From the NCBI RefSeq assembly GCF_026339955.1, contig NZ_JAPEPW010000001.1:2444501-2508500 (forward strand): 64,000 nt of DNA, read 5' to 3'. Numbering within the stretch: position 1 is the first letter of the stretch; each line of letters begins with the position of its first letter. The DNA is from Streptomyces sp. NBC_01549 (lineage in GTDB: Bacteria; Actinomycetota; Actinomycetes; Streptomycetales; Streptomycetaceae). This document shows positions 8,935-16,514 of the stretch, one piece after another. The notes below the pieces were generated by a model that saw nothing but the letters and a program-made list of their open reading frames with translations, did no database searches and had not been told where the DNA came from. The translations under genes were made by a program, and so were the position numbers.

Positions 8935-10548
8935 CTAACGGCAGCCGCAGCCCGCCAGCGCCGAAGCCGTGCGGTCCAGGGCCGACTGGGCCGCCGACGG
9001 GTCGGTCGTGTCGGAGGCCAGGAAGGCGAAGGCCAGCAGACGGCCGTCGGCGTCGACCACCGTGCCCGCCAAGGTGTTCACCCCCGTCAACGTGCCGGTC
9101 TTGGCGCGTACGAGGCCGGTGCCGGACGACTCGTCGGAGTACCGGTCGCTGAGGGTGCCCGTGAAGCCCGCGATCGGAAGGCCGGTCAGGATGGGCCGGA
9201 GTTCGGGGTGCGTGGGGTCACCGGCCTTCACCAGAAGGGCCGTGAGCAGGTCCGCCGTCAGCCTGTCGTCCCGGTTCAGACCGCTGCCGTCCGTGAAGTG
9301 CGCGCCGGACAGCGGGAGTCCGAGCTTCTTCAGCTCGGCGTCGATCGCCGCCGCGCCACCGTCGAAGCTGGCCGGTCGGCCGGTGGCCAGGGCGACTTGG
9401 CGGGCCATGCCCTCCGCGATGTCGTTGTCGCTGTTCGTCAGCATCCGCTCGATGAGGGCGGACAGGGGCGGCGAGGAGACCGAGGCGAGCGACTGCGCGC
9501 GGTTCGTCGCCCTGGAGGAGCCGGAGGCCGTCGTCTTGATGCCCTTGGCCCGCAGCAGCTCCGCGAACTTCCCGGCCGCGTCCGCCGCCGGGTCCGCGGT
9601 GCGGACGACCGGGCCGCTGGACGAGTCGTCGGTGCGGGCCTCGTCGACCATGAGGGCGCTGACCGGCGCCAGGTTGGGGTTGGCGCCGATGGGGTGGAGG
9701 GCGGGGCCGGTGTAGAGCGAGGTGTCGTACGAGAGCGTGACCTGGTCCAGATGACGGGCCTTCAGGGCGGTCGCCGTCCTGTCGGCCAGGGTGCGCAGGC
9801 TCGCCCAGCCGGCCGTCTCCTTGCGGGCGGTCAGGGTGGGGTCGCCGCCCCCGACGAGCACGACCTCCTTGGTGCCGGGCTTCAGGACCGCGCGGGTCTC
9901 GATGCGGTGGTCGGCGCCCGCCGCGGAGAGCGCGGCGACCGCGGTGGCGATCTTCGTGGTGGAGGCTGGCGTCTGCGCGTCGTCGGCGCCCTTGCCGTAC
10001 AGCCGCTTGCCGGTCGCCACGTCGACGACCACCGCCGTGCGCCGCGCGCCGAGCGCGGGGTCGCCCAGGAGCCGGTCGAGGGTGTTCGTGAGGGCCTTCT
10101 CGGTGGGTGCCGGCACCGCCACCGTGGAGCCGCCGAGACCCATCAGCACGGAGGCGGCGCTGGGGGCGGGCTTCGGCTCCCTGGGGGACGTATCGGAACT
10201 ACGTCCGTGATCTGCGACACCCTCCCCGTCTCGCGATGCGGCCCAGTCGCGCTCGGCCGTACGCTGACCGGAGGAGTCCCAGGGACCGGCCAGGGCCACC
10301 GCCCCGGCCGCGAGTGCCAGACCCGCGGTGGCGGCGACGGCCGTGAACTGCGGGGTCGTGAACCTCACGGAACGCGGCCGGACGGCTTGAGCAGCCCGCG
10401 CCATGTGCGGTCGCACGGACTGCGCAGCCCTCGTCACACGCGGCTGCACGGCCCCTGCGACCCGCGTCACGTGCGGCCGCACGGTCCGCTCGACCCGCTC
10501 CACAAGCGGTCTCGCGGCCCACCAAGCCCTCAGCTCTGGCACGACCAC
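8935..10548 (-). CDS. dacB: D-alanyl-D-alanine carboxypeptidase/endopeptidase (PBP4, S13)
   Basis: Penicillin-binding serine enzyme that trims peptidoglycan stem peptides outside the membrane. The three active-site motifs are present in order: SxxK as STTK in TPASTTKIATAVAAL, SxN as SDN in LTNSDNDIAEG, and KTG in VRAKTGTLTGVN. One transmembrane helix (FTAVAATAGLALAAGAVALAG) lies at about residues 54-74. The ~50 residues before it are unusual: a strongly basic cytoplasmic stretch of degenerate repeats of the form RPHxxRAAQxV. The GTG at 10548 has AAAGGGG upstream. It is divergent from ppa across 79 bases. Confidence 0.93.
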   Translation of the reverse strand: MVVPELRAWWAARPLVERVERTVRPHVTRVAGAVQPRVTRAAQSVRPHMARAAQAVRPRSVRFTTPQFTAVAATAGLALAAGAVALAGPWDSSGQRTAERDWAASRDGEGVADHGRSSDTSPREPKPAPSAASVLMGLGGSTVAVPAPTEKALTNTLDRLLGDPALGARRTAVVVDVATGKRLYGKGADDAQTPASTTKIATAVAALSAAGADHRIETRAVLKPGTKEVVLVGGGDPTLTARKETAGWASLRTLADRTATALKARHLDQVTLSYDTSLYTGPALHPIGANPNLAPVSALMVDEARTDDSSSGPVVRTADPAADAAGKFAELLRAKGIKTTASGSSRATNRAQSLASVSSPPLSALIERMLTNSDNDIAEGMARQVALATGRPASFDGGAAAIDAELKKLGLPLSGAHFTDGSGLNRDDRLTADLLTALLVKAGDPTHPELRPILTGLPIAGFTGTLSDRYSDESSGTGLVRAKTGTLTGVNTLAGTVVDADGRLLAFAFLASDTTDPSAAQSALDRTASALAGCGCR

Positions 10549-10627
10549 CAGCCCCTTTCGCGATCACACACCTGCGTGAGGGACACTTAACCACCAGAAC
10601 TATGTGTTGATCATGGAGGAGCCACCG

Positions 10628-11119
10628 GTGGAGTTCGACGTCACGATCGAGATTCCGAAGGGTTCGCGGAACAAGTACGAGGTGGACCACGAGACCGGTC
10701 GGATCCGCTTGGACCGTCGACTCTTCACCTCGACCAGCTACCCGGCCGACTACGGCTTCGTCGAGAACACCCTCGGCGAGGACGGCGACCCGCTGGACGC
10801 GCTGGTCATCCTGGACGAGCCGACGTTCCCGGGCTGCCTGATCCAGTGCCGCGCGATCGGCATGTTCCGTATGACGGACGAGGCCGGCGGCGACGACAAG
10901 CTGCTGTGCGTCCCGGCGCACGACCCGCGCGTGGAGCACCTGCGGGACATCCACCACGTGTCGGAGTTCGACCGCCTGGAGATCCAGCACTTCTTCGAGG
11001 TCTACAAGGACCTCGAGCCGGGCAAGTCCGTCGAGGGCGCCAACTGGGTCGGCCGCGCGGAGGCCGAGGCCGAGATCGAGCGTTCCTACAAGCGCTTGAA
11101 GGAGCAGGGCGGTCACTGA
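10628..11119 (+). CDS. ppa: inorganic pyrophosphatase Ppa
   Basis: Hydrolyses pyrophosphate and so pulls biosynthetic reactions forward. The 163-residue product has the soluble family I signature DGDPLDALV with metal-binding aspartates, the [15 protein letters not shown] segment, and [14 protein letters not shown] at 10628 is chosen because GGAGGA lies 7 bases upstream and homology starts at [18 protein letters not shown]; the in-frame ATG at 10613 lies inside the ribosome binding site context and is unlikely. A strong hairpin follows the stop. Confidence 0.95.
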   Translation: MEFDVTIEIPKGSRNKYEVDHETGRIRLDRRLFTSTSYPADYGFVENTLGEDGDPLDALVILDEPTFPGCLIQCRAIGMFRMTDEAGGDDKLLCVPAHDPRVEHLRDIHHVSEFDRLEIQHFFEVYKDLEPGKSVEGANWVGRAEAEAEIERSYKRLKEQGGH

Positions 11120-11135
11120 TCCCTCCTGAGCCCCG

Positions 11136-11171
11136 CGGGCCGCGTGACCCCTCCTGGGGTGGCGCGGCCCG
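11136..11171 (+). terminator. hairpin terminator after ppa
   Basis: CGGGCCGCG (11136-11144) pairs with CGCGGCCCG (11163-11171), and an inner ACCCC/GGGGT stem extends the hairpin. It lies 17 bases after the ppa stop and before the next plus-strand gene. There is no T-run, as is usual for Streptomyces. Confidence 0.7.
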
Positions 11172-11237
11172 TTCGCGTCTCCGTGCGCATACTGGGGCGT
11201 ACGGGAGGCGCACGGTCTGCAACAGCGGGAGTGGTGG

Positions 11238-12878
11238 GTGACGGAGGCGGAGGACCGCAAACCGCAGTCGGACGAGGCGAGGAGTGCCTTCGCACAGCCG
11301 GACGGCGTGGCACCGGCGGTCGAGGACGAATCGGGGACCACGTCGGAGTTCGCGATCCCCCAGGGGCTCGCGCCGCCCGAGACGACGGGCACCGAGTCCG
11401 AGGGGTCCGCGTTCAGCACCCCGCGCACCTACAGCGCGAAGCACGCCCCACCCGCCTTCACACCGGCGACGGGCATCCCCGTGGTCAGTCTGACCAAGGA
11501 CGTGCCCTGGCAGGACCGGATGCGCACGATGCTGCGCATGCCCGTGGCCGAGCGTCCGGCTCCCGACCTGCCCCACAAGGAGGACGAGGTCGGCCCGGCC
11601 GTCCCCCGCGTGCTCGACCTGACGCTGCGCATCGGCGAGCTGCTGCTCGCGGGCGGCGAGGGCGCCGAGGACGTGGAGACGGCGATGTTCGCCGTCTGCC
11701 GCTCGTTCGGCCTGGACCGCTGCGAGCCGAACGTCACCTTCACCCTGCTGTCGATCTCGCACCAGCCGTCCCTGGTGGACGATCCCGTGACGGCCTCGCG
11801 GACCGTACGCCGCCGGGGCACCGACTACACCCGGCTCGCGGCCGTCTACCGGCTCGTCGACGACCTGAGCGACCCGGAGACCACGTTCTCCCTGGAGGAG
11901 GCCTACCGGCGTCTCGCGGAGATGCGGCGCAACCGGCACCCGTATCCCGGCTGGGTGCTGACCGGCTCCAGCGGGCTGCTCGCGGGTGCGGCCTCGGTGC
12001 TCGTCGGCGGTGACGCCATCGTGTTCGTCGCCGCGGCGCTCGGCGCGATGCTGGGCGACCGGCTGGCCTGGCTGTGCGCGGGGCGCGGGCTGCCGGAATT
12101 CTACCAGTTCACGGTGGCCGCGATGCCGCCGGCCGCGATAGGTGTCGCGCTCCAGCTCGCGCACGTCGACGCGAAGTCGTCCGCGGTGATCACGGGTGGA
12201 CTGTTCGCGCTGCTGCCCGGGCGGGCGCTCGTCGCCGGCGTGCAGGACGGACTGACCGGCTTCTACATCACCGCGTCCGCACGCCTTCTGGAGGTCATGT
12301 ACCTCTTCGTGGGCATCATCGTCGGCGTCCTCATCGTGCTCTATTTCGGCGTGAAGTTCGGCGCCGCGCTCAATCCGGACCAGGCGCTGGGCATCTCCGA
12401 GCGGCCCCTGGTGCAGATCGCCGCCGCCATGCTGCTGTCCCTGACCTTCGCGATCCTGCTCCAGCAGGAACGATCCACCGTGCTCGCGGTGACCCTCAAC
12501 GGAGGCGTCGCCTGGTCGGTGTACGGGGCGATGCACTACCCGGGCGGCATCTCACCGGTCGCCTCCACGGCCGTCGCGGCGGGCCTGGTGGGCCTCTTCG
12601 GACAGCTGCTGTCCCGCTACCGGTTCGCGTCCGCGCTGCCGTACACGACCGCCGCGATCGGGCCCCTGTTGCCGGGGTCGGCCACTTACTTCGGGCTGCT
12701 GTCGATCGCCCAGAACAACGTCGACAAGGGGTTGGTGTCGCTCTCGAAGGCCGCCGCGCTCGCCATGGCCATCGCCATCGGCGTGAACCTGGGGTCGGAG
12801 ATCTCGCGGCTGTTCCTGCGGGTGCCGGGGGGCACCGCCGGCGGGCGCAGGGCCGCCAAGCGGACGCGGGGGTTCTGA
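11238..12878 (+). CDS. ThrE-family threonine/serine exporter
   Basis: A 546-residue membrane protein of the ThrE exporter family, expected to export threonine or serine across the cytoplasmic membrane. The first ~120 residues are acidic and variable, then the conserved cytoplasmic domain follows (RVLDLTLRIGELLLAGGEGAEDVE, about residues 125-148). About ten transmembrane helices follow from about residue 240 (GWVLTGSSGLLAGAASVLVGG onwards). The two halves correspond to the ThrE N- and C-terminal domains, here fused in one chain. GTG at 11238 is the start. The gene is downstream of ppa and convergent with the DedA gene. Confidence 0.85.
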   Translation: MTEAEDRKPQSDEARSAFAQPDGVAPAVEDESGTTSEFAIPQGLAPPETTGTESEGSAFSTPRTYSAKHAPPAFTPATGIPVVSLTKDVPWQDRMRTMLRMPVAERPAPDLPHKEDEVGPAVPRVLDLTLRIGELLLAGGEGAEDVETAMFAVCRSFGLDRCEPNVTFTLLSISHQPSLVDDPVTASRTVRRRGTDYTRLAAVYRLVDDLSDPETTFSLEEAYRRLAEMRRNRHPYPGWVLTGSSGLLAGAASVLVGGDAIVFVAAALGAMLGDRLAWLCAGRGLPEFYQFTVAAMPPAAIGVALQLAHVDAKSSAVITGGLFALLPGRALVAGVQDGLTGFYITASARLLEVMYLFVGIIVGVLIVLYFGVKFGAALNPDQALGISERPLVQIAAAMLLSLTFAILLQQERSTVLAVTLNGGVAWSVYGAMHYPGGISPVASTAVAAGLVGLFGQLLSRYRFASALPYTTAAIGPLLPGSATYFGLLSIAQNNVDKGLVSLSKAAALAMAIAIGVNLGSEISRLFLRVPGGTAGGRRAAKRTRGF

Positions 12879-12940
12879 GCGCGGGGGCCTACGAGCTCGG
12901 TGCGTTGTGCCGGGTGGCGAGCGGGGCGCGGCTTCCTGGC

Positions 12941-13954
12941 TCAGTTCTGCGGGTAGCCCTGGTTGTACGGGTTCTGCTGCGCGCCGTACGGCTGTTGCGG
13001 ATAGCCCTGCGGCTGCTGCTGGGGCGGGTAGGCCTGGCCCTGGTCGTAGTTCGGGTCGTAGTTCGGGTCGTAGTTCTGACCGTAATTCTGGTCGTAGCCC
13101 TGGCCCTGGTAGTAACCCTGGTCCTGGTTGCCGTACGGCTGCTGCTGGGGCTGCTGCTGCGGGTAGCCCTGGGCGTACTGGCCCTGCTGGTACGCATCCT
13201 GCTGGTACGGGTCCTGGCTCTGCTGCGGCTGGTGCATGCGCAGCGGGCGCGTCGCGTCGTCCATGACGGGCGCCGTGGGCTGCTGCTGGTAGGCGGCCGG
13301 GCCCTGGGGGGCCTCCGGCTCCGGCGGGTTCTTCTTGGCCTTGGAGCGCGCCCGCAGGAACTCGATGGCGATCGGGATCACCGAGACGAGGACGATCAGG
13401 ATCAGGATCGCCTCGATGTTGCTCTTGACGAAGTCGATCTTGCCGAGCCAGGAGCCGAGCAGCGTGACGCCCGCGCCCCACAGGACACCACCGATGACGT
13501 TGAAGGTGAGGAAGGATCGGTACTTCATGCCGCTGACGCCCGCGATGATCGGCGTGAACGTGCGCACGATCGGCACGAAGCGGGCGAGGACCAGGGACTT
13601 GGGCCCGTACTTCTCGAAGAACTCGTGGGCCTTGACCACGTTCTCCTGCTTGAAGAGGCGGGAGTCCGGGCGGCTGAAGAGCGAGGGGCCGACCTTCTTG
13701 CCGAAGAGGTAACCCGCTTGGTCGCCGAGGACCGCCGCGACGCAGATCAGGGCGACGGCCGCCCACAGCGGGAAGTCAAGCTTGTTCGACGTGATCAGCA
13801 GACCGCAGGTGAACAGCAGCGAGTCGCCCGGCAGGAAGAATCCGATGAGCAGGCCGGACTCGGCGAAGACGACGAGCAGCAGACCCCAGATGCCGAAGTT
13901 GTCCAGGAGCGTGTTCGGATCCAGCCAGCTTGGACCAAGGGCAAGCGTGTTCAC
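12941..13954 (-). CDS. DedA family membrane protein with Q/Y/P-rich tail
   Basis: Residues 1 to about 210 are a DedA / SNARE-associated membrane protein, a family linked to lipid flipping and membrane homeostasis. Key pieces are FFLPGDSLLFTCGLL, GDQAGYLFGKKVG, and the LARFVPIVRTFTPIIAGVSGM stretch with the conserved R-x3-P. The last ~120 residues are not part of the family: they are low-complexity, dominated by Gln, Tyr, Pro, Gly and Asn, with short repeats such as NYDPNYDPNYD and PQQQP. This tail would be cytoplasmic and looks prion-like. GTG at 13954 is preceded by CAGGAGCC. Residues 15-200 give a confident family call; the tail's role is unknown. Confidence 0.88.
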   Translation of the reverse strand: MNTLALGPSWLDPNTLLDNFGIWGLLLVVFAESGLLIGFFLPGDSLLFTCGLLITSNKLDFPLWAAVALICVAAVLGDQAGYLFGKKVGPSLFSRPDSRLFKQENVVKAHEFFEKYGPKSLVLARFVPIVRTFTPIIAGVSGMKYRSFLTFNVIGGVLWGAGVTLLGSWLGKIDFVKSNIEAILILIVLVSVIPIAIEFLRARSKAKKNPPEPEAPQGPAAYQQQPTAPVMDDATRPLRMHQPQQSQDPYQQDAYQQGQYAQGYPQQQPQQQPYGNQDQGYYQGQGYDQNYGQNYDPNYDPNYDQGQAYPPQQQPQGYPQQPYGAQQNPYNQGYPQN

Positions 13955-14105
13955 GGTTCCGGGCTCCTGAAGGGGGGAGGAAGAGTACGGCGGTCCTGGG
14001 ACGGCAGCACATCAGTACTGTCGGCCAAAGCTATCAACGCACAGTGTCCGTGCCAGGTTCCACCAGTGCCCCCAGGATGCACTGTGTGCCCACTGGGACA
14101 AAGCT

Positions 14106-14147
14106 GTGGGCCATGGACCTCCGCGATCGCGGAGGTCCATGGCCCAC
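14106..14147 (-). terminator. 42-bp perfect palindrome, terminator-like
   Basis: A perfect 21+21 palindrome with no spacer, centred on CGCGATCGCG; the outer sequence reads GTGGGCCATGGACCTCC. It lies 70 bases downstream of the tipA-like stop and upstream of the DedA start, both on the minus strand. A terminator for the tipA-like gene is the simplest reading, although such a long spacerless palindrome could also form a cruciform or bind a dimeric protein. Confidence 0.6.
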
Positions 14148-14217
14148 GACCCCAGTCGGACATCCTGGTCGAGACGACGAACGATGCTCGTGGAGGGTGC
14201 CCCTTACCGTCTTGCCG

Positions 14218-14985
14218 TCAGGCTCCCTGGGAGTGCCGGGCCGCGTTCGCCGTGATCGCGTCCCTGAGGTGCTCGGCGAGACCCGGGCGCATGGAGTCGT
14301 AGTACGCCTTGAAGCGCTCGTCGGACACGTACATCGCGCCGAGGCCGCCGTGGAGTTCGTACGAGCAGTCGTAGAACCACTTGCCGATGTGCTGCCGGTG
14401 TTCCTCGGCCATGTCCATGGCCCGCTCGCCGGTCGCGGGTTCACCCGCCTCCATGAGGGCGTCGTAACGCTCGCTCCAGGAGGCGACCTCGGCCTGGACG
14501 CGCTGCCAGTCGTCCTTGGTGTAGCGGGCGGCACGGCGCTGCGACTCGGCGTACTCCGCCGTGCCGCCCCACCGCCGTTCGGCCTCCTCCGCGTGCTCCT
14601 CGGGATCCTTGTCCCCGAAGACCTCGAACTTCTCCTCGGGCGTGAGGTTGATGCCCATCGTGCGTGCCTCCATGGCGTGCTCCACGGCCGCGGCCATCTT
14701 CTGCAGCTTCTCGATCCGGGCGGTCAGCAGCTCGTACTGGCGGCGCAGGTGCGCGCGCGGGTCCGCCTCCGGGTCGTCGAGCAGGGCGGCGACCTCGTCG
14801 AGCGGGAAGCCCAGCTCCCGGTAGAACAGGATCTGCTGCAGCCGGTCGAGGTCGGCGTCGCTGTAGCGCCGGTGCCCCGCGTGGTTGCGCTCGCTCGGCA
14901 CGAGCAGGCCGATCTCGTCGTAGTGGTGCAGGGTGCGCACCGTGACCCCGGCGAAACCGGCGACCTGGCCCACTGAGTAGCCCAC
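14218..14985 (-). CDS. TipA-like MerR-family transcriptional regulator
   Basis: A 255-residue activator with an N-terminal MerR winged helix (VGYSVGQVAGFAGVTVRTLHHYDEIGLL), a long coiled-coil linker, and a C-terminal TipAS domain of the type that binds thiopeptide antibiotics such as thiostrepton. The FYDCSYELHGGLGAMYVSDERF segment carries the cysteine that in TipA forms the covalent drug adduct. GTG at 14985 has GGAG 7 bases upstream; an upstream in-frame start would put non-conserved residues before the MerR domain. A tipA-type promoter lies directly upstream, so autoregulation on ligand binding is likely. Confidence 0.9.
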   Translation of the reverse strand: MGYSVGQVAGFAGVTVRTLHHYDEIGLLVPSERNHAGHRRYSDADLDRLQQILFYRELGFPLDEVAALLDDPEADPRAHLRRQYELLTARIEKLQKMAAAVEHAMEARTMGINLTPEEKFEVFGDKDPEEHAEEAERRWGGTAEYAESQRRAARYTKDDWQRVQAEVASWSERYDALMEAGEPATGERAMDMAEEHRQHIGKWFYDCSYELHGGLGAMYVSDERFKAYYDSMRPGLAEHLRDAITANAARHSQGA

Positions 14986-15012
14986 TTCCGCTCCTTCCTC
15001 GGTACGCGTCCC

Positions 15013-15043
15013 ACCATGAGCCCTCACGCCACGTGAGGTGCAA
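15013..15043 (-). promoter_or_regulatory. tipA-type autoregulated promoter and operator
   Basis: Read on the minus strand: -35 TTGCAC (15043-15038), a 19-base spacer, and -10-like CATGGT (15018-15013). A perfect 7-bp inverted repeat, CCTCACG and CGTGAGG (15022-15028 and 15032-15038), sits in the spacer. A 19-base spacer containing the operator is the hallmark of MerR-family promoters, and the TTGCACCTCACGT core matches the published tipA promoter as I remember it. Confidence 0.8.
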
Positions 15044-15115
15044 GCCGGAAATCCCGGCGTGCCGGAGGCTCTCCCCTGGGGCGTTGTGCGGCTTTTGCCC
15101 GCTTAAGGTGTGGCC

Positions 15116-16381
15116 GTGAGCACCGATGCGTCCACGGCGACCCCCTTACGGCGTCTGCTGCCGTTGATCGTGCCCTCCGTGGTGGTCGGTGTGGCCGCGG
15201 CGCTCGTCCTGCTGGGCGTCAGCCTGCTCGCCGACCGGTTCAAGGACGTGCTGTGGGAGACCCTTCCGGACGCACTGGGCGTGGGCCGCTACTCCGTGCT
15301 GTGGATGATCGTGATGCTGACGGCGACCGGCATCGCGGTGGGTCTGGTGGTGTGGAAGGTGCCGGGGCACGCGGGGCCCGATCCGGCGACCACGGGCCTG
15401 GTCGACGCTCCCCTGCCACCCGGCGTTCTGCCGGGGCTGCTCGTCGCCACCGTCCTGACGCTGGCGGGCGGGGTGAGCCTCGGCCCCGAGAACCCGATCA
15501 CGGCCGCCAACGTCGCCCTCGCCTACTGGCTCGGCACCCGGGTGATCCCCGGCTCCGCCGTGGGGCTGTGGGTGGGCCTGGCCGTCGCGGGCACGATCGG
15601 CGCCCTGTTCGGGACGCCGGTGGCCGCCGCGCTGATCTTCTCCGAGGTGCTGGCCGGACAGCCGGCGCCCGGCGCCCTCTGGGACCGGCTGCTGCCGCCG
15701 CTGCTCGCGGGCGGCACGGGCGCGCTGACCATGACGCTGCTGGAGCACCCGAGCTTCGACCTCGCGCTGCCCGCCTACCCGGGTCCCCACTGGGGCGACC
15801 TGCTGAGCGCCCTGGTGGTCGCCTCGGTCGCCGCGGCGATCGGGATGACCGCGGTGTGCGCCCTCCCGTACGTCCACGGCGCCTTCTCCCGGCTCGGACA
15901 CCCCCTGCTGGCGCTTCCCGTGGGCGGTCTCATCCTGGGGCTGCTGGGGGCGCTGGGCGGGCCTCTGACGCTCTTCAAGGGCCTGGACGAGGTCAAGACC
16001 CTCGCCGCGAACCCGGAGGGCTGGTCGGCGGGACGGTTCGCGCTGATGTCCGTGGTGAAGCTGGCCGCGCTGCTGGTCGCCACCTCGTGCGGCTTCCGGG
16101 GCGGCCGGATCTTTCCCTCCGTGTTCGCCGGGGTAGCTCTCGGGCTGTGCGCCCACGCGCTGGTACCGCAGGTGAATCCCACGCTCGCCGTGGTGTGCGC
16201 GGTCCTGGGTGTGCTCCTGGCCGTCACCCGACAGGGCTGGATCAGTCTGTTCACGGCGGCCGTCCTGGTGGCCCAGCCGGGCGTGCTGCCCCTGCTGGTG
16301 CTGGCCTCGGTACCGGCCTGGCTGATCGTCACCGGACGCCCGCAGATGCAGTTGCGCGCCGACGGGAGCTCGATCCGGTGA
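15116..16381 (+). CDS. CLC-family chloride channel/antiporter
   Basis: A 421-residue membrane protein with about ten hydrophobic helices. CLC selectivity signatures are partly visible: GVSLGPENPITAANVALAYW in place of the usual GxEGP, and GGRIFPSVFAGVALG as the GxFxP motif near residue 330. The second glycine of GREGP is replaced, so ion selectivity or coupling may differ from the model ClcA. GTG at 15116 has AAGGTG 5 bases upstream; a GTG at 15110 is also possible. It is followed 133 bases later by glutamate decarboxylase on the same strand; CLC antiporters support acid resistance by compensating charge during decarboxylation. Confidence 0.82.
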   Translation: MSTDASTATPLRRLLPLIVPSVVVGVAAALVLLGVSLLADRFKDVLWETLPDALGVGRYSVLWMIVMLTATGIAVGLVVWKVPGHAGPDPATTGLVDAPLPPGVLPGLLVATVLTLAGGVSLGPENPITAANVALAYWLGTRVIPGSAVGLWVGLAVAGTIGALFGTPVAAALIFSEVLAGQPAPGALWDRLLPPLLAGGTGALTMTLLEHPSFDLALPAYPGPHWGDLLSALVVASVAAAIGMTAVCALPYVHGAFSRLGHPLLALPVGGLILGLLGALGGPLTLFKGLDEVKTLAANPEGWSAGRFALMSVVKLAALLVATSCGFRGGRIFPSVFAGVALGLCAHALVPQVNPTLAVVCAVLGVLLAVTRQGWISLFTAAVLVAQPGVLPLLVLASVPAWLIVTGRPQMQLRADGSSIR

Positions 16382-16476
16382 ACCGACAGGCCTCTCCCAT
16401 CCGATGAACCAGTGGGGACCCGATCCGATGAACCACCCGGTCCAATGAACCAGTAACACCCCTGATCCAATCAACC
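16373..16476 (+). repeat. five degenerate repeats upstream of gad
   Basis: The motif ATCCRRTSAACC occurs at 16373-16384, 16399-16410, 16423-16434, 16440-16451 (one base short) and 16465-16476, spaced 17-26 bases. The first copy overlaps the end of the CLC gene. They fill the gap before the decarboxylase start and could be regulator sites or a decayed tandem repeat. Confidence 0.7.
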
Positions 16477-16514
16477 CGTAGGACCCTCCGACCGCCAACT
16501 CGATAGGAGTTCCC

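Noticed and set aside
12074..14302. Long plus-strand frame over the ThrE end, DedA gene and palindrome
   Set aside because: Mixed shadow frame across two real genes with no homology, biased to Arg, Gly and Val.
16373..16476. Tandem-like repeats considered as a CRISPR array
   Set aside because: Copies are only about 12 bases, degenerate and unevenly spaced, and no cas gene is near.
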